Of a stretch of DNA of 64,000 bases, positions 38,325-48,161 are shown in pieces; position 1 is the stretch's first letter, and each line of letters begins with the position of its first letter. The notes under the pieces were generated by a model. The model saw nothing but the letters and a program-made list of their open reading frames with translations. It ran no database searches and had not been told where the DNA came from. This stretch comes from Snodgrassella alvi (GTDB lineage: Bacteria; Pseudomonadota; Gammaproteobacteria; Burkholderiales; Neisseriaceae): NCBI RefSeq assembly GCF_002777825.1, contig NZ_MEIR01000059.1, positions 1 through 64,000 on the forward strand, read 5' to 3'. A program made the translations under genes and the position numbers.

Positions 38325-39344
38325 ATGAACAAATTCCGCCACTATTGCCTATTGGTGACAATATTGATAGGCTTGATAGCATGCGATAGCAATAACAACA
38401 GCGAAACAACCCTGCTTAATGCATCCTACGATGCCACTCGCGAGCTGTACCAGCACTATAATACTGATTTTCAGCAATACTGGTATCAGCAAACTGGCCA
38501 GAAAATTCACATCCGCCAGTCTAATGGCGGTTCCGGCAAGCAGGCCATTGCCGTACAGAATGGCCTGAAAGCTGATGTCGTGACACTGGCGCTGGCTGGT
38601 GACATCAATGTCCTAAACCGTGGCAAAAAAGCACTACTACCACCAAACTGGCAACACCGTTTACCTTATAACAGCACTCCTTATACATCTACCATTGTCT
38701 TTCTAGTGCGCAAGGGTAATCCCAAACATATCCACGACTGGGGCGACCTGATACAGAACAATGTCCAGATTATCACACCCAACCCAAAAACATCCGGCGG
38801 GGCGCGCTGGAATTTTTTAGCTGCGTGGGCATGGGCCAAACACCAGCCAAACGGCAACGATGCCAGTGCTGAAGCATTTTTACGCGCCCTGATTCAGCAC
38901 GTACCCATGATGGATACCGGAGCGCGTGCCGCAACCATTACCTTTACTCATCGCCAGCTAGGCGATGTATTACTGGCATGGGAAAATGAAGCCAGACTAG
39001 CACACAAACAGGCACCGGACGAATTTGAAATCATCACCCCGTCCCTATCCATTCTGTGCGAACCACCAGTAGCAGTAGTTGACAGCAATGTAACCATCCC
39101 AGGTAAGCGCAGGCTAGCTATCGCCTATCTGCAACATCTGTATAGCGACAGCGCACAGCGACTAATTGCGCAAAGCTTTTTCCGACCGGTTAATCCAAAA
39201 ATCATGGCAGAATACCGCCACCAGTTTCCTAGCCTGCAACTGGTTACCATTGATAAAGAATTTGGTGGCTGGACAGCGGCACAACAACGTTTCTTTAGCG
39301 ATGGCGGCATATTTGACCAGATTTATGCCAGCCCGAAACCATAA
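38325..39344 (+). CDS. sbp: Sulfate/thiosulfate-binding lipoprotein
   Basis: This is the substrate-binding part of a sulfate ABC importer. The 339-residue product has a lipoprotein signal (LIGLIAC, Cys20) rather than a free periplasmic one. The body matches the Sbp/CysP fold: SYDATRELYQHYNTDF, QSNGGSGKQA, ADVVTLALAGD, ITPNPKTSGGARWNFLAAW and a C-terminal FGGWTAAQQRFF. Permease and ATPase genes are not adjacent. It is convergent with cysI, so sulfur assimilation genes cluster here in part. Confidence 0.93.
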   Translation: MNKFRHYCLLVTILIGLIACDSNNNSETTLLNASYDATRELYQHYNTDFQQYWYQQTGQKIHIRQSNGGSGKQAIAVQNGLKADVVTLALAGDINVLNRGKKALLPPNWQHRLPYNSTPYTSTIVFLVRKGNPKHIHDWGDLIQNNVQIITPNPKTSGGARWNFLAAWAWAKHQPNGNDASAEAFLRALIQHVPMMDTGARAATITFTHRQLGDVLLAWENEARLAHKQAPDEFEIITPSLSILCEPPVAVVDSNVTIPGKRRLAIAYLQHLYSDSAQRLIAQSFFRPVNPKIMAEYRHQFPSLQLVTIDKEFGGWTAAQQRFFSDGGIFDQIYASPKP

Positions 39345-39439
39345 ACCAAAAGCATAAATATTAAAAATAGTCTGACCCTGCCATCAGGTATTCAGACCAT
39401 TTACCCCGAATACAGCAACGTATTCACCAGACTGATTTC

Positions 39440-41209
39440 TTACATAACTACCTTGCCCGCATCCCAGAAATCCACCGCAGCATCCACTACCGGCTTGACA
39501 ATACCAACGCGGATAGCAAAATCGCCAAAACCTTCACCCGTATTACGTTCCTGTGCCCAGCGGGCAATCCACTCCTGCAAGATAACCAGCACCTCATCAA
39601 CCGTAATATTCTCGCGGAACAAGCGCGGAATACGCGTACCGGCACGATTACCACCAACATACAAATTGTAGCGGCCAATTGCCTTACCAATCAGCCCAAT
39701 CTCGGCCAGTAATGCACGGCCACAATTATTTGGGCAACCTGTAACGCGCAGGATAATATGTTCCTGTGCCAGACCATATTGCGCCATCAGCGCATCAACC
39801 TGATCAATAAAACCAGACAAAAAGCGTTCAGATTCAGCCATCGCCAGCGGGCAGGTCGGAAAAGCAACACAAGCCATACTGTTTTTGCGCTGCGCTGTAA
39901 TATTATCATCAATCAGCCTGAATTCACGCGCAATCTGTTCAATTTCATCTTTATTTTCAGGCAGCACACCGGCAACAATTACATTCTGATTAGCAGTCAG
40001 CCGGAAATCACCCTTATGAACTTTGGCCAGCTCACGCATACCGGTTTTCAGCGGCCGATCCGGATAGTCGAGCAAACGACCATTCTCGATAAATAAAGTC
40101 AGATGCCAGCGCCCGTCTTCACCGTGTACCCAGCCGATACGGTCGCCGCGCTCAGTTAATTCATATGGGCGGCTGGCAGCGAATTTAAAACCCTGTCGCC
40201 GCTCAACTTCCTCCTTAAACACCTCCACCCCCACACGCTGCAACGTATAACGTGTGCGCGCATTCTTGCGATCACAGCGGTTGCCCCAGTCCCGCTGTGT
40301 TGTTACCACCGCTTCAGCACAGCGCACTACCTGCTCCACCGGAATAAAACCAAAATCCTTGGCTGTATTAGGAAAAGTATGCTGATTACCGTGATCGATA
40401 GACAAACCACCACCTACCAGCACATTAAAGCCAACCAGCTTACCTGCTTCACCAATGGCTACAAAATTCAAATCATTGGCGTGCAAATCCACATCATTCA
40501 GTGGCGGAATAACCAGCGCCGTTTTGAATTTGCGCGGCAAATAAGTTTTGCCATTAATCGGCTCCACCGCATCACCACTGACACCTTCAGACAAAGGCGC
40601 AGCCAGTTCCGAACTGAGTACCTTCTCCCCATCCAGCCAGATATCAGCATAAGCATGTGTCCGCGGCAATAAATGTTCAGAAATCCTGCATGCCCATTCG
40701 TAGGCTTCCCGATGCAGGCTGCTTTCAACTGGATTACTGGTACACAAAACATTACGATTAATATCACCGGCCGTAGCAATTGAATCTAGTCCTAACTGAT
40801 GCAACCACTGATGCATTGGCTTAATATCGTGTTTCAGCACCCCATGAAACTGGAATGTCTGGCGCGTAGTCAGACGAATACTGCCATACAGCGTATGTGT
40901 CGTAGCAAACTCATCAATTCCCAGCCATTGTTGCGGCGTAATAATCCCACCGGGCAGACGACAGCGCATCATCACATTTTTCAGTGGTTCCAGTTTGGCT
41001 GCCTGCCGCTGTGCACGAACATCACGGTCATCCTGCTCATACATACCATGAAAACGAATCAACTGGAAATCATCACCATTAAACCCACCAGTAATTCCAT
41101 CATGTAGATCCGCAGCAATCTCACCATACAGATAATTACTTTCACCTTTCAGCCGCTCATTATCTGACAATGGCGCATCAGGCATTCTGGCACGTGGGTC
41201 ATTATTCAT
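39440..41209 (-). CDS. cysI: Sulfite reductase hemoprotein beta subunit
   Basis: CysI reduces sulfite to sulfide on a siroheme coupled to a 4Fe-4S cluster, taking electrons from the CysJ flavoprotein. The 589-residue product has the duplicated ferrite-reductase domains. The cluster cysteines lie in [19 protein letters not shown] and [20 protein letters not shown] near the C-terminus, giving the CX5CXnCX3C pattern. AAGGA precedes the ATG. cysJ is not in this window. Confidence 0.96.
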   Translation of the reverse strand: MNNDPRARMPDAPLSDNERLKGESNYLYGEIAADLHDGITGGFNGDDFQLIRFHGMYEQDDRDVRAQRQAAKLEPLKNVMMRCRLPGGIITPQQWLGIDEFATTHTLYGSIRLTTRQTFQFHGVLKHDIKPMHQWLHQLGLDSIATAGDINRNVLCTSNPVESSLHREAYEWACRISEHLLPRTHAYADIWLDGEKVLSSELAAPLSEGVSGDAVEPINGKTYLPRKFKTALVIPPLNDVDLHANDLNFVAIGEAGKLVGFNVLVGGGLSIDHGNQHTFPNTAKDFGFIPVEQVVRCAEAVVTTQRDWGNRCDRKNARTRYTLQRVGVEVFKEEVERRQGFKFAASRPYELTERGDRIGWVHGEDGRWHLTLFIENGRLLDYPDRPLKTGMRELAKVHKGDFRLTANQNVIVAGVLPENKDEIEQIAREFRLIDDNITAQRKNSMACVAFPTCPLAMAESERFLSGFIDQVDALMAQYGLAQEHIILRVTGCPNNCGRALLAEIGLIGKAIGRYNLYVGGNRAGTRIPRLFRENITVDEVLVILQEWIARWAQERNTGEGFGDFAIRVGIVKPVVDAAVDFWDAGKVVM

Positions 41210-41373
41210 ATTCAGTATTCCTTAATATGGCATCTTGTTATAATTCATTCAAAACATTGTATAATTAAACAGCAAGCAGCCAAAAGAATACCGAGTTGTA
41301 ATCAAAGAGATTTTAGTTATATCACCCCGCTGCCAGAACACACCGGCGGCATTCACCCAACGCAGGAACATAC

Positions 41374-41583
41374 ATGCAACGTGGCATCTACCAACATTAC
41401 AAAGGCAAGCTGTATCAGGTTACCGGAACAGCACGCCATAGCGAAACCGAAGAAGAACTGGTTATCTACCAGTGTCTGTATGGTGATTATTCAACATGGG
41501 TACGCCCAAAAAGCATGTTCAACGAAGCCATAACCATCAATGGCCAGACCCAGCCAAGATTTGCTCTATTACAAGCGCTTTAG
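41374..41583 (+). CDS. DUF1653 protein
   Basis: The 69-residue product matches the small DUF1653 family: [20 protein letters not shown] at the start, then [26 protein letters not shown] sits upstream of the ATG. It is divergent from cysI. The family has an SH3-like predicted fold; its function is not established. Confidence 0.85.
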   Translation: MQRGIYQHYKGKLYQVTGTARHSETEEELVIYQCLYGDYSTWVRPKSMFNEAITINGQTQPRFALLQAL

Positions 41584-41643
41584 CCGTAGCTGTCATACCT
41601 ATCCTATTTATCATCACAACAGCAATTCAGCTACATCTAGAAC

Positions 41644-41683
41644 AAAAAAGCACTAACTACCTTTCACAACAGTAGTTAGTGCT
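41644..41683 (-). terminator. Terminator of mnmE
   Basis: Minus strand AGCACTAACTAC pairs with GTAGTTAGTGCT (11-base loop), followed by a T-run, 31 bases past the mnmE stop. Confidence 0.88.
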
Positions 41684-41713
41684 GCCAACAGACAAGCATC
41701 TTCTGCTAAAAAC

Positions 41714-43093
41714 TTATTTACCAATACAAAACCGGCTGAAAATCACCCCCAGCAAATCATCGGCACTGAATTCACCAGTAATTTCATTTAATGCATTTTG
41801 TGCCAGACGCAAATGTTCTGCAAATAGCTCAATCTGATTATCCTGACACAAACTGGCATTTACCAGCTCCTGCTGAGCCTGTTCAAGTGCCTGAATATGG
41901 CGTGTTCGTGCCAGAAACAGCCCTTCACTTTCTCCCTGCCAGCCCACTTGCTGCAACAGCACCTGACGCAGCAAATCCAGACCAATACCCGTTCTGGCGG
42001 ACAGAGCAATCACCTGCTCTGCATCCGTAAATGTCTGTAGCTGGCCGGTTTCACGTGAAACACTCGCAGCATCTTCACCTGTTAAATCAATCTTATTATG
42101 CACTTCAATCTTGTGTAAACCTGCCGGTAACTGCGCCAGAATCGCCGCTGTGGTGGCATTTATACCTTCACGCTGGTCGACCAGTATCAGCGCTACATCC
42201 GCCTGCTGCACCGCCTGCTGGCTGCGTTCAATACCAATACGTTCAACCACATCCTCCGTTTCACGCAAACCGGCCGTATCAATAATATGTACCGGTACCC
42301 CATCCAGCGTAATCTGCTCTCTTACCGTATCCCGTGTGGTACCAGCAATATCAGTGACAATTGCCACATCATCACCGGCCAGCGCATTGAGCAAGCTCGA
42401 TTTACCCACATTTGGCGCCCCTACCAGCACCACATTCATGCCTTCACGTAACAAAGCGCCCTGTTGTGCATGCAGCAGCACCTTATCCAACTGGCTGCGC
42501 AACTGCGCCAGCTTGCCACTAGCATCCGCTGCCTGTAGAAAATCAATATCTTCCTCCGGAAAATCCAGCGTTGCTTCCACCAGCATGCGCAAAGTAATCA
42601 GCTCATCCACCAGCCGGTGAATTTCCTGCGAAAATGCCCCTTTCAGGCTGCGCACCGCCATGCGTGCTGCAGACTGGCTGGAAGCATCAATCAAATCGGC
42701 CACACTTTCAGCCTGTGCCAGATCCAGCTTGTTATTTAGAAAAGCACGTTTGGTAAACTCACCCGGTTCAGCCAGCCGGGCGCCCAGTTGCAGGCAGCGT
42801 TGCAATAACATCTGCAACACCACCGGCCCGCCATGTCCTTGTAACTCGACCACATCCTCACCAGTAAAGCTGGCCGGTGCCGCAAAATACAGCAGCAAAC
42901 CATTATCAATAACAGCACCCTGCTCATCAACAAAATCGGTGTACATCACCCTGCGTGGTACAGGCGTTTTGCCACCACTTAATTTTTGCGCCAGAGACAG
43001 TAGATTTTTACCGGATAAACGCACTACCCCCACTCCACCACGCCCGGGCGCAGTTGCAATCGCAGCAATAGTCGGATTATTCTCCATCATCAA
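41714..43093 (-). CDS. mnmE: tRNA modification GTPase MnmE
   Basis: MnmE with MnmG adds the aminomethyl-type group to wobble uridine 34 of several tRNAs. The 459-residue product has an N-terminal folate-binding domain (about 1-120), a helical domain, an inserted GTPase with GAPNVGKSS (225-233), IAGTTRD, DTAGLRE and HNKIDL, and the catalytic C-terminal FCIGK. In many bacteria mnmE lies near the replication origin. A parS-like palindrome is embedded in the coding sequence at 42047-42062 (encoding VSRET). Confidence 0.97.
   Translation of the reverse strand: MMMENNPTIAAIATAPGRGGVGVVRLSGKNLLSLAQKLSGGKTPVPRRVMYTDFVDEQGAVIDNGLLLYFAAPASFTGEDVVELQGHGGPVVLQMLLQRCLQLGARLAEPGEFTKRAFLNNKLDLAQAESVADLIDASSQSAARMAVRSLKGAFSQEIHRLVDELITLRMLVEATLDFPEEDIDFLQAADASGKLAQLRSQLDKVLLHAQQGALLREGMNVVLVGAPNVGKSSLLNALAGDDVAIVTDIAGTTRDTVREQITLDGVPVHIIDTAGLRETEDVVERIGIERSQQAVQQADVALILVDQREGINATTAAILAQLPAGLHKIEVHNKIDLTGEDAASVSRETGQLQTFTDAEQVIALSARTGIGLDLLRQVLLQQVGWQGESEGLFLARTRHIQALEQAQQELVNASLCQDNQIELFAEHLRLAQNALNEITGEFSADDLLGVIFSRFCIGK
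42047..42062. promoter_or_regulatory. parS-like ParB-binding site inside mnmE
   Basis: GGTTTCACGTGAAACA differs from the perfect parS-like palindrome at 58905 by one outer base (G for T) and keeps the 14-base core GTTTCACGTGAAAC. ParB tolerates changes at the outermost positions in several species. That it binds here is an inference. Confidence 0.65.
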
Positions 43094-43113
43094 AACCCCA
43101 GCTTATCAAAACA

Positions 43114-43143
43114 GTTCAGGCAGCCTGAAACAGCTGCCTGAAC
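43114..43143 (-). terminator. Uptake-sequence-like terminator between the FKBP gene and mnmE
   Basis: GTTCAGGCAGC and GCTGCCTGAAC form an 11-base-pair stem with an 8-base loop, followed on the minus strand by TGTTTT. The word AGGCAGCCTGAA inside it (43118-43129) equals one of the published Neisseriaceae uptake-sequence dialects, which often sit in terminators. Confidence 0.75.
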
Positions 43144-43165
43144 AAAACCTGTATACAACTGCAAC

Positions 43166-43498
43166 TCAATCATCAACCTGCAATAATTCCACATCAAAAA
43201 ACAGCGTAGCATCAGGCGGAATCACCCCTTCAACACCACGGCGACCATAAGCCATATGTGGCGGAATAGTCAGTTTACGTTTACCGCCCTCTTTCATGCC
43301 ATCAAAACCTTTATCCCAGCCAGCAATCACTATACCAGCGCCCAGAGTAAATGTGAGCGGCTGCTGACGGGTAATACTGGAATCAAACACCGTACCATCT
43401 TCCAGCATACCAGTATAATGTACCGTCACTTCCTTACCTTTAATAGCTTCCCGGCCAGTACCCTGCTGCAAGTCTTCAATCACCAGACCCATACTCAT
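43166..43498 (-). CDS. FKBP-type peptidyl-prolyl isomerase
   Basis: The 110-residue product is a single FKBP domain that speeds cis-trans isomerisation at proline. It contains VTVHYTGMLEDGTVFDSS, IAGWDKGFDGMKEGGKRKLT, IPPHMAYG and DATLFFDVELLQV, so the conserved aromatic binding pocket is intact. There is no signal peptide; it is probably cytoplasmic, like the neisserial FKBP of the same size. AAGGA supports the start. Confidence 0.93.
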   Translation of the reverse strand: MSMGLVIEDLQQGTGREAIKGKEVTVHYTGMLEDGTVFDSSITRQQPLTFTLGAGIVIAGWDKGFDGMKEGGKRKLTIPPHMAYGRRGVEGVIPPDATLFFDVELLQVDD

Positions 43499-43588
43499 TC
43501 ATCCTTGACTAATAAATTAGCGTACACTGTAACACAGACATTTAACCCATGCATGCCACAGCAATCTTTTCATTTATCAGGAGACAAC

Positions 43589-44524
43589 ATGAATATCAGC
43601 GAAATTGTTTTTCTGGACCGTGCCACCCTACCCGAATTCCCGTTCAACTTCGATTTTCCTCATCACATCACTAACTACAGCCATAGTAGTCTGGATGAAG
43701 TCGCTGCCCGAATCGCTCATGCCAACATCGTTGTATCCAACAAAGTACGCATTGATGCAGATGCCATCAGCAACAGCCCGCAACTGCAACTAATTGCCGT
43801 ACCTGCTACCGGTCTGGATCACATTGATCAGCAGGCTGCACAACAGCACAACATAGCCATCCACAATGTTCGTGGCTATGGCAACGATACAGTTGCCGAA
43901 CATGCAATGATGCTGATTCTGGCATTAATGCGCCAGTTACCCGCCTACCAACGCGATGTAGCGGCCGGATTATGGCAAAACAGCCCTTTTTTCTGCCACT
44001 TCGGAGCTCCTATTCACGATCTGAACGGCAAAACACTGGGTATTTTCGGCAAAGGAGGCATCGGGCAGGCACTGGCAACCCGGGCTCAGGCTTTCGGAAT
44101 GCATATTCTCTGGGGTGAACACAAAAATGCCACTAGCTGCCGCAATGGCTACACACCATTTACCCAGCTCATACAGCAAGCAGACGTCATATCCTTGCAT
44201 TGTCCCCTGAATGAGCAAACACGTAATCTGATTGATGAAGCAGAATTAAAAATGATGAAACCACAGACTGTACTGATTAATGTAGGACGCGGTGGTCTGG
44301 TAGCGGAAGAGGCATTAATAGCCGCATTGAAATACGGACAGTTAGGCGGAGCAGGTGTAGATGTACTAAGCGAAGAACCGCCCGTACATGGTAATCCATT
44401 ACTGCGTGCTCACCTGCCTAACCTGATTATTACCCCGCATATGGCATGGGGCAGTGAAGAAGCCATACAGCGTATCTGCACTATGCTGGAGGATAACATC
44501 AATACTTTTATGCGCAAAAAATAA
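43589..44524 (+). CDS. D-2-hydroxyacid dehydrogenase (glycerate dehydrogenase-like)
   Basis: The 311-residue product is an NAD-dependent D-2-hydroxyacid dehydrogenase. It has the nucleotide-binding GIFGKGGIGQALATRAQAFG, the catalytic-region VRGYGNDTVAEHAMMLILAL, LINVGRGGLVAEEAL (substrate Arg) and the active His in ITPHMAWGSEEA. It looks most like hydroxypyruvate reductase/glycerate dehydrogenase, but the substrate is not certain. A strong AGGAG decides the ATG at 43589; the frame is open much further upstream without support. Confidence 0.9.
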   Translation: MNISEIVFLDRATLPEFPFNFDFPHHITNYSHSSLDEVAARIAHANIVVSNKVRIDADAISNSPQLQLIAVPATGLDHIDQQAAQQHNIAIHNVRGYGNDTVAEHAMMLILALMRQLPAYQRDVAAGLWQNSPFFCHFGAPIHDLNGKTLGIFGKGGIGQALATRAQAFGMHILWGEHKNATSCRNGYTPFTQLIQQADVISLHCPLNEQTRNLIDEAELKMMKPQTVLINVGRGGLVAEEALIAALKYGQLGGAGVDVLSEEPPVHGNPLLRAHLPNLIITPHMAWGSEEAIQRICTMLEDNINTFMRKK

Positions 44525-44530
44525 TAGCAA

Positions 44531-45706
44531 TTAGCGCAATGGTCTGGCCACTACTTCTGTCAGCAAAGCAGAATAGCTGGCCACCAGATCGGGATTATTC
44601 GGCAGGAAACGGGCAATCTGCTGACGCTGGTCGTACATATATTGAGCTGCGTTATAAGCGTGATTGCTCATCGCTGCAAGCAACTGTTTGGCACCTGCCT
44701 GTACATCATTGCCAGCGTAATAATAGCCCAGATCGGAAATCAGCTCAGCATTATGAATTAAAGGATAGCCCTGCCAGCATACTTCCAGATAGAAATAATT
44801 AAGCGGATTTTCCCATTGATGTGAAATCACCGCATCGGTATTGGTAGCCAAAAATGTTGGTGTATCATAACGACCCAGAAATACTGACTTGTGATTTTTC
44901 ACAATATCCAGCTTATTCATTAAAGCAATGAATTCCATTGATTTCTGCGCCATCGGCAAGGTATTGCAAACCTGTAGGATATTAATGGCTTCAGGGTCAT
45001 TCCGATACACTAGTTCAGCAATCAGAATCGGGTACAGACAGAATTTTACTACATTGATATTCGGCTCCATTACTGACAAACGCCAGCCATTGCGCGGATC
45101 CGGCTGCTGCCATAAACCCTGAAATGGCATAGCTGCGGTTTTCTGAAGCAGAAATACCGGGCTCCATACAAACGGCACCACACGTGCCTCATGGCGACGG
45201 AATACCTCAAAATACGCCCGACTGCAATTAGCAACCTGCGGAATCATCCAGATATCATCATAACGCTGATTAATGAACAGATTACCGCCACCCATATTGC
45301 GCGAAAACAAAATCGCTTCCATCATCTGAATATACTCAACACCACAGCAATAAGAAATCAGATGTACGCCTTTATCCTTGATATAGGCCGTCTGCGCAGC
45401 ACTAATCTGTCCACCTAGCTCAATCAGTACATCAACCTGATCCTTGGCCTCCAAGAAACTTTTAGTCGGCCATATCTGCAAATCCCATGGAAAACTTGAT
45501 GTAATCGGTATATCAGTGGTGTTTACCAACACCACTGAGTCTACATTAGGACAATTTTTCAGCGCATCTGCAAGAAAAACAGCATTCTGTTTAATGCCAT
45601 TATTCCATAGCGTTTCTTCAGGATGGCTCAGACCAATAGTAATCCCAATACGCAAACGTGCTGGCGTATAGCTGGAAATTAAATCCGGATTATTAGATAA
45701 ATTCAT
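44531..45706 (-). CDS. DUF2827-like protein, putative glycosyltransferase (copy 1 of 3)
   Basis: The 391-residue product is one of three tandem paralogues. Shared blocks are W-NG-QN near residue 35, ALK-CPNVDSVVLVN, a Glu-Leu-Gly-Gln region, WMIPQ, MEPNINVVKFCLYPILIAEL, DIVKNHKSVFLGRYD and SHQWENPLNYFYLE followed by GYPLIHNAEL. The layout of two Rossmann-like halves with a late His-Gln-Trp-Glu-Asn motif suggests a GT-B type sugar transferase, though no member that I know of has been characterised. No signal peptide, so cytoplasmic. It is last in the row, 77 bases after copy 2. Confidence 0.7.
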   Translation of the reverse strand: MNLSNNPDLISSYTPARLRIGITIGLSHPEETLWNNGIKQNAVFLADALKNCPNVDSVVLVNTTDIPITSSFPWDLQIWPTKSFLEAKDQVDVLIELGGQISAAQTAYIKDKGVHLISYCCGVEYIQMMEAILFSRNMGGGNLFINQRYDDIWMIPQVANCSRAYFEVFRRHEARVVPFVWSPVFLLQKTAAMPFQGLWQQPDPRNGWRLSVMEPNINVVKFCLYPILIAELVYRNDPEAINILQVCNTLPMAQKSMEFIALMNKLDIVKNHKSVFLGRYDTPTFLATNTDAVISHQWENPLNYFYLEVCWQGYPLIHNAELISDLGYYYAGNDVQAGAKQLLAAMSNHAYNAAQYMYDQRQQIARFLPNNPDLVASYSALLTEVVARPLR

Positions 45707-45783
45707 GATTTCAACAGAAATATATTATTGCAGACTAGCTTTATATATACCTGATACCAAGCAGTAAACTAAATGAGTGTAAC

Positions 45784-46914
45784 CTAGGCTTTAAACAGGG
45801 ACTCAAGTGCTTCAGTATAACAGCGGACATTACTTTCCGCTTCAGGATTCAGTGTTGCCAGAAAGACATTTGCCCGCTCACGGTAACTGGCCAGATTTTC
45901 ATCATGCATCTTATATGCATCCACCAGTTTTTGCCCACCTTCTTCACAGTCAAAATCATGATAGCGATAGCCACAATCACCAATCAGGTGTGAATTGTGA
46001 ATCAGCGGATAGCCACCATACAAAGCTTCATAATAAATATAATTCTGCGCATTTTCCCACTGATGGCAAACAATTGCCTCACAATAACGGGATACCACCT
46101 GCCAGATTGGATAACGACCTTCAAACGAAGTCAAGCCATGCCGCACAATGTCCAGACTCTGGGCAAACAGATTGAAAGCATTTTGCTTTTTCAGATTCAT
46201 GGTATTACAGGCGTAAATATGCTCGATAAAATCAGGATTCAGCCGATGTGCGTTTTCACATACCAGCATAGGCATATAACTGGTTTTCACCATACACATA
46301 TTGGGTTCAAACATACCAACACGCCAGCGTCTGCGCCCCGACCGGTACTCAAACCGCTCACCTTCTGGCAATTTTTCACAGGCGCGCTCCAGAATAACCG
46401 GGCTCCATAAATGCGGCATAAGCCGTACCGGAGCACGAAATGTACTGGCGAAGTATGGCATACAGGTTTTTTCGTATTCAGGTAATGTCCATACCTCATC
46501 ATATGGCGCCCCCGTAATCAGCAAAGCAGATGGCTTATTGAACAGCATACGTTCAATATCAATCACATAATCATTGCCCACCCGCATGCTAACTACTTTA
46601 CCACCTTTGGCCTTGAAATTTATCATCCATTCCTTAGCCAACTGGGCGCTCATCTCAATCATCACATCCAGCTCATTCATGGCACTGGCCATATCAATCA
46701 CCGGCACAGACGAATCCCGCAGGAAATTCATTGCATCCTGCATATCTCCATCACCAGAACCAGCCACCAGCACCACATTACTAACAATTGGTGATTTCTG
46801 TAGCAACATCGCCAGAAACAGACAATTCTGAAAAATGCCGTTTTCCCACAGCGACTGTGCTCCTTTACGCACATAAATCGAAACACCTACCCGAAGCGAA
46901 GACACAGACGGCAT
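45784..46914 (-). CDS. DUF2827-like protein, putative glycosyltransferase (copy 2 of 3)
   Basis: The 376-residue product follows copy 3 after only 3 bases and has its own AGAGG ribosome site. It keeps LWENGIFQNCLFLAMLLQ (about 22-39), MFEPNMCMVKTSYMPMLVCE, DIVRHGLTSFEGRYPIW and CHQWENAQNYIYYEALYGGY then PLIHNSHLIGDCGYRY. It differs from copies 1 and 3 mainly in the N-terminal half, which would be expected if each copy handles a different acceptor or donor. Function is inferred only from fold-like layout and position beside the adhesin. Confidence 0.7.
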   Translation of the reverse strand: MPSVSSLRVGVSIYVRKGAQSLWENGIFQNCLFLAMLLQKSPIVSNVVLVAGSGDGDMQDAMNFLRDSSVPVIDMASAMNELDVMIEMSAQLAKEWMINFKAKGGKVVSMRVGNDYVIDIERMLFNKPSALLITGAPYDEVWTLPEYEKTCMPYFASTFRAPVRLMPHLWSPVILERACEKLPEGERFEYRSGRRRWRVGMFEPNMCMVKTSYMPMLVCENAHRLNPDFIEHIYACNTMNLKKQNAFNLFAQSLDIVRHGLTSFEGRYPIWQVVSRYCEAIVCHQWENAQNYIYYEALYGGYPLIHNSHLIGDCGYRYHDFDCEEGGQKLVDAYKMHDENLASYRERANVFLATLNPEAESNVRCYTEALESLFKA

Positions 46915-46917
46915 GAA

Positions 46918-48063
46918 TTAACCTCTTAATAATTCCGGACGATCAGCACACAGATTAGATAACAGTTGTGCATGGGCTGCGATATTGGTTTCAGCCAGAG
47001 GAGCCGTAGCCTTAAACAATGCCTGCGCGGCCTGACGCTGACTACCCAGATTTTCCTCATGATGCTGCCATGCCTGAATCAATTGTCTGCCAGCCTCACA
47101 TGCATCAAAATCCGGATAATAATAGCCAGCACCAAATTCTTTTAACCATGGCGAATTGTGAATCAGCGGGTAATCACCATATAGCGTATCCAGATACAGA
47201 TAGTTCTGGTCATTACACCATTGATGCGAAACCACAGCATTGGCATGCTGCGCCATAAAACCGGCTATATCATGACGACCATAAAAGCAGGCTTTATGCT
47301 CCTTAACCAGATTCAGTGAATTGGCCAGATATAGCATCGTCATATGGTCTTTCATATGCAGCGTATTGAGCACATGCATCATACCTACTGACTGCGGCTG
47401 CTGGCGATAAGCCTCATCACAGCCCAGCATCGGAATGGATGACGTTTTCACAACAGAAATATTGGGCTCAAAAATAGCTACATTCAAAGGTGTCTGAATA
47501 CCATCATGCAAATTGCTGCGCCATCCAAAATGGAAACCAAGCTCACCGATTTCCTGTTTGCGTCTGGATACAAATATCGGATCCCACAGATAGGGCGTAA
47601 CATGTACCGAACGGCGGTACATCGTACGCAGCATCGGAATATAAGCCTTATCTTTGGGTAACAGCCATACCTCATCAGAACGGTCTACAGGCGGAAAATT
47701 GGCAGGTTTTTCAAATACATTATATTCCACCAGTCCCACATAAGGCTGACCAACACAATAATACACCACCTTTTTGCCACGAGCCCGCTGTAAGGCCAGC
47801 CACTGCGGATTCAATGCCCCCGCTAGCTCAATAATGACATCGAAAGCATCACCAGCTTCCTGCTCTGACATTAAACGCAAATCAAACAGATTTAAATCAA
47901 TCTGCTCAGCCATACTCGGCTGCCCACCCACATTAATCAAATCAACTGATTTAACAAATGGGATAGCCTTTAGACTTAGAGCCAAAAATATAATATTCTG
48001 CCCCATACCATTTTCCCAGATATTCTGGTTGGCATGGGTGATAACAGAAATACCGATGCGCAT
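46918..48063 (-). CDS. DUF2827-like protein, putative glycosyltransferase (copy 3 of 3)
   Basis: The 381-residue product starts at the ATG at 48063 (MRIGISVITHANQNIWENGM), which aligns with the other copies; the frame is open 21 codons further up with no support. Shared blocks are IWENGMGQNIIFLALSLK, PFVKSVDLINVGG, EVWLLPKDKAYIP, FEPNISVVKTSSIPMLGCDE and VSHQWCNDQNYLYLDTLYGD then YPLIHNS. It is the copy nearest the adhesin, 99 bases downstream of its stop with a hairpin terminator between. The order adhesin-copy 3-copy 2-copy 1 on one strand suggests a shared role. Confidence 0.7.
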   Translation of the reverse strand: MRIGISVITHANQNIWENGMGQNIIFLALSLKAIPFVKSVDLINVGGQPSMAEQIDLNLFDLRLMSEQEAGDAFDVIIELAGALNPQWLALQRARGKKVVYYCVGQPYVGLVEYNVFEKPANFPPVDRSDEVWLLPKDKAYIPMLRTMYRRSVHVTPYLWDPIFVSRRKQEIGELGFHFGWRSNLHDGIQTPLNVAIFEPNISVVKTSSIPMLGCDEAYRQQPQSVGMMHVLNTLHMKDHMTMLYLANSLNLVKEHKACFYGRHDIAGFMAQHANAVVSHQWCNDQNYLYLDTLYGDYPLIHNSPWLKEFGAGYYYPDFDACEAGRQLIQAWQHHEENLGSQRQAAQALFKATAPLAETNIAAHAQLLSNLCADRPELLRG

Positions 48064-48111
48064 ATTAATCCGTATTCTTAGTAAAAATGCTATTACTGAT
48101 AAACAAATAAA

Positions 48112-48143
48112 ACTTCTGGGCTTCACAAAGGAAGACCAGAAGT
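48112..48143 (-). terminator. Terminator between the adhesin and the DUF2827-like genes
   Basis: ACTTCTGG-G-CTTC pairs with GAAG-A-CCAGAAGT (12 of 13 positions) around a 6-base loop, followed on the minus strand by TTTTATTTGTTT. It starts 18 bases past the adhesin stop. Read-through would give the downstream genes a lower level than the adhesin. Confidence 0.75.
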
Positions 48144-48161
48144 CTGCTCAGTCAGAATTTT

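Noticed and set aside
39370-39397. GTCTGA/TCAGAC repeat between sbp and cysI as a terminator or uptake sequence
   Set aside because: Only six paired bases, a long imperfect loop and no T-run; too weak to call.
42111-43250. Long plus-strand frames across mnmE
   Set aside because: Antisense shadows of a clear MnmE; Ser/Ala/Thr-rich with no domain features.
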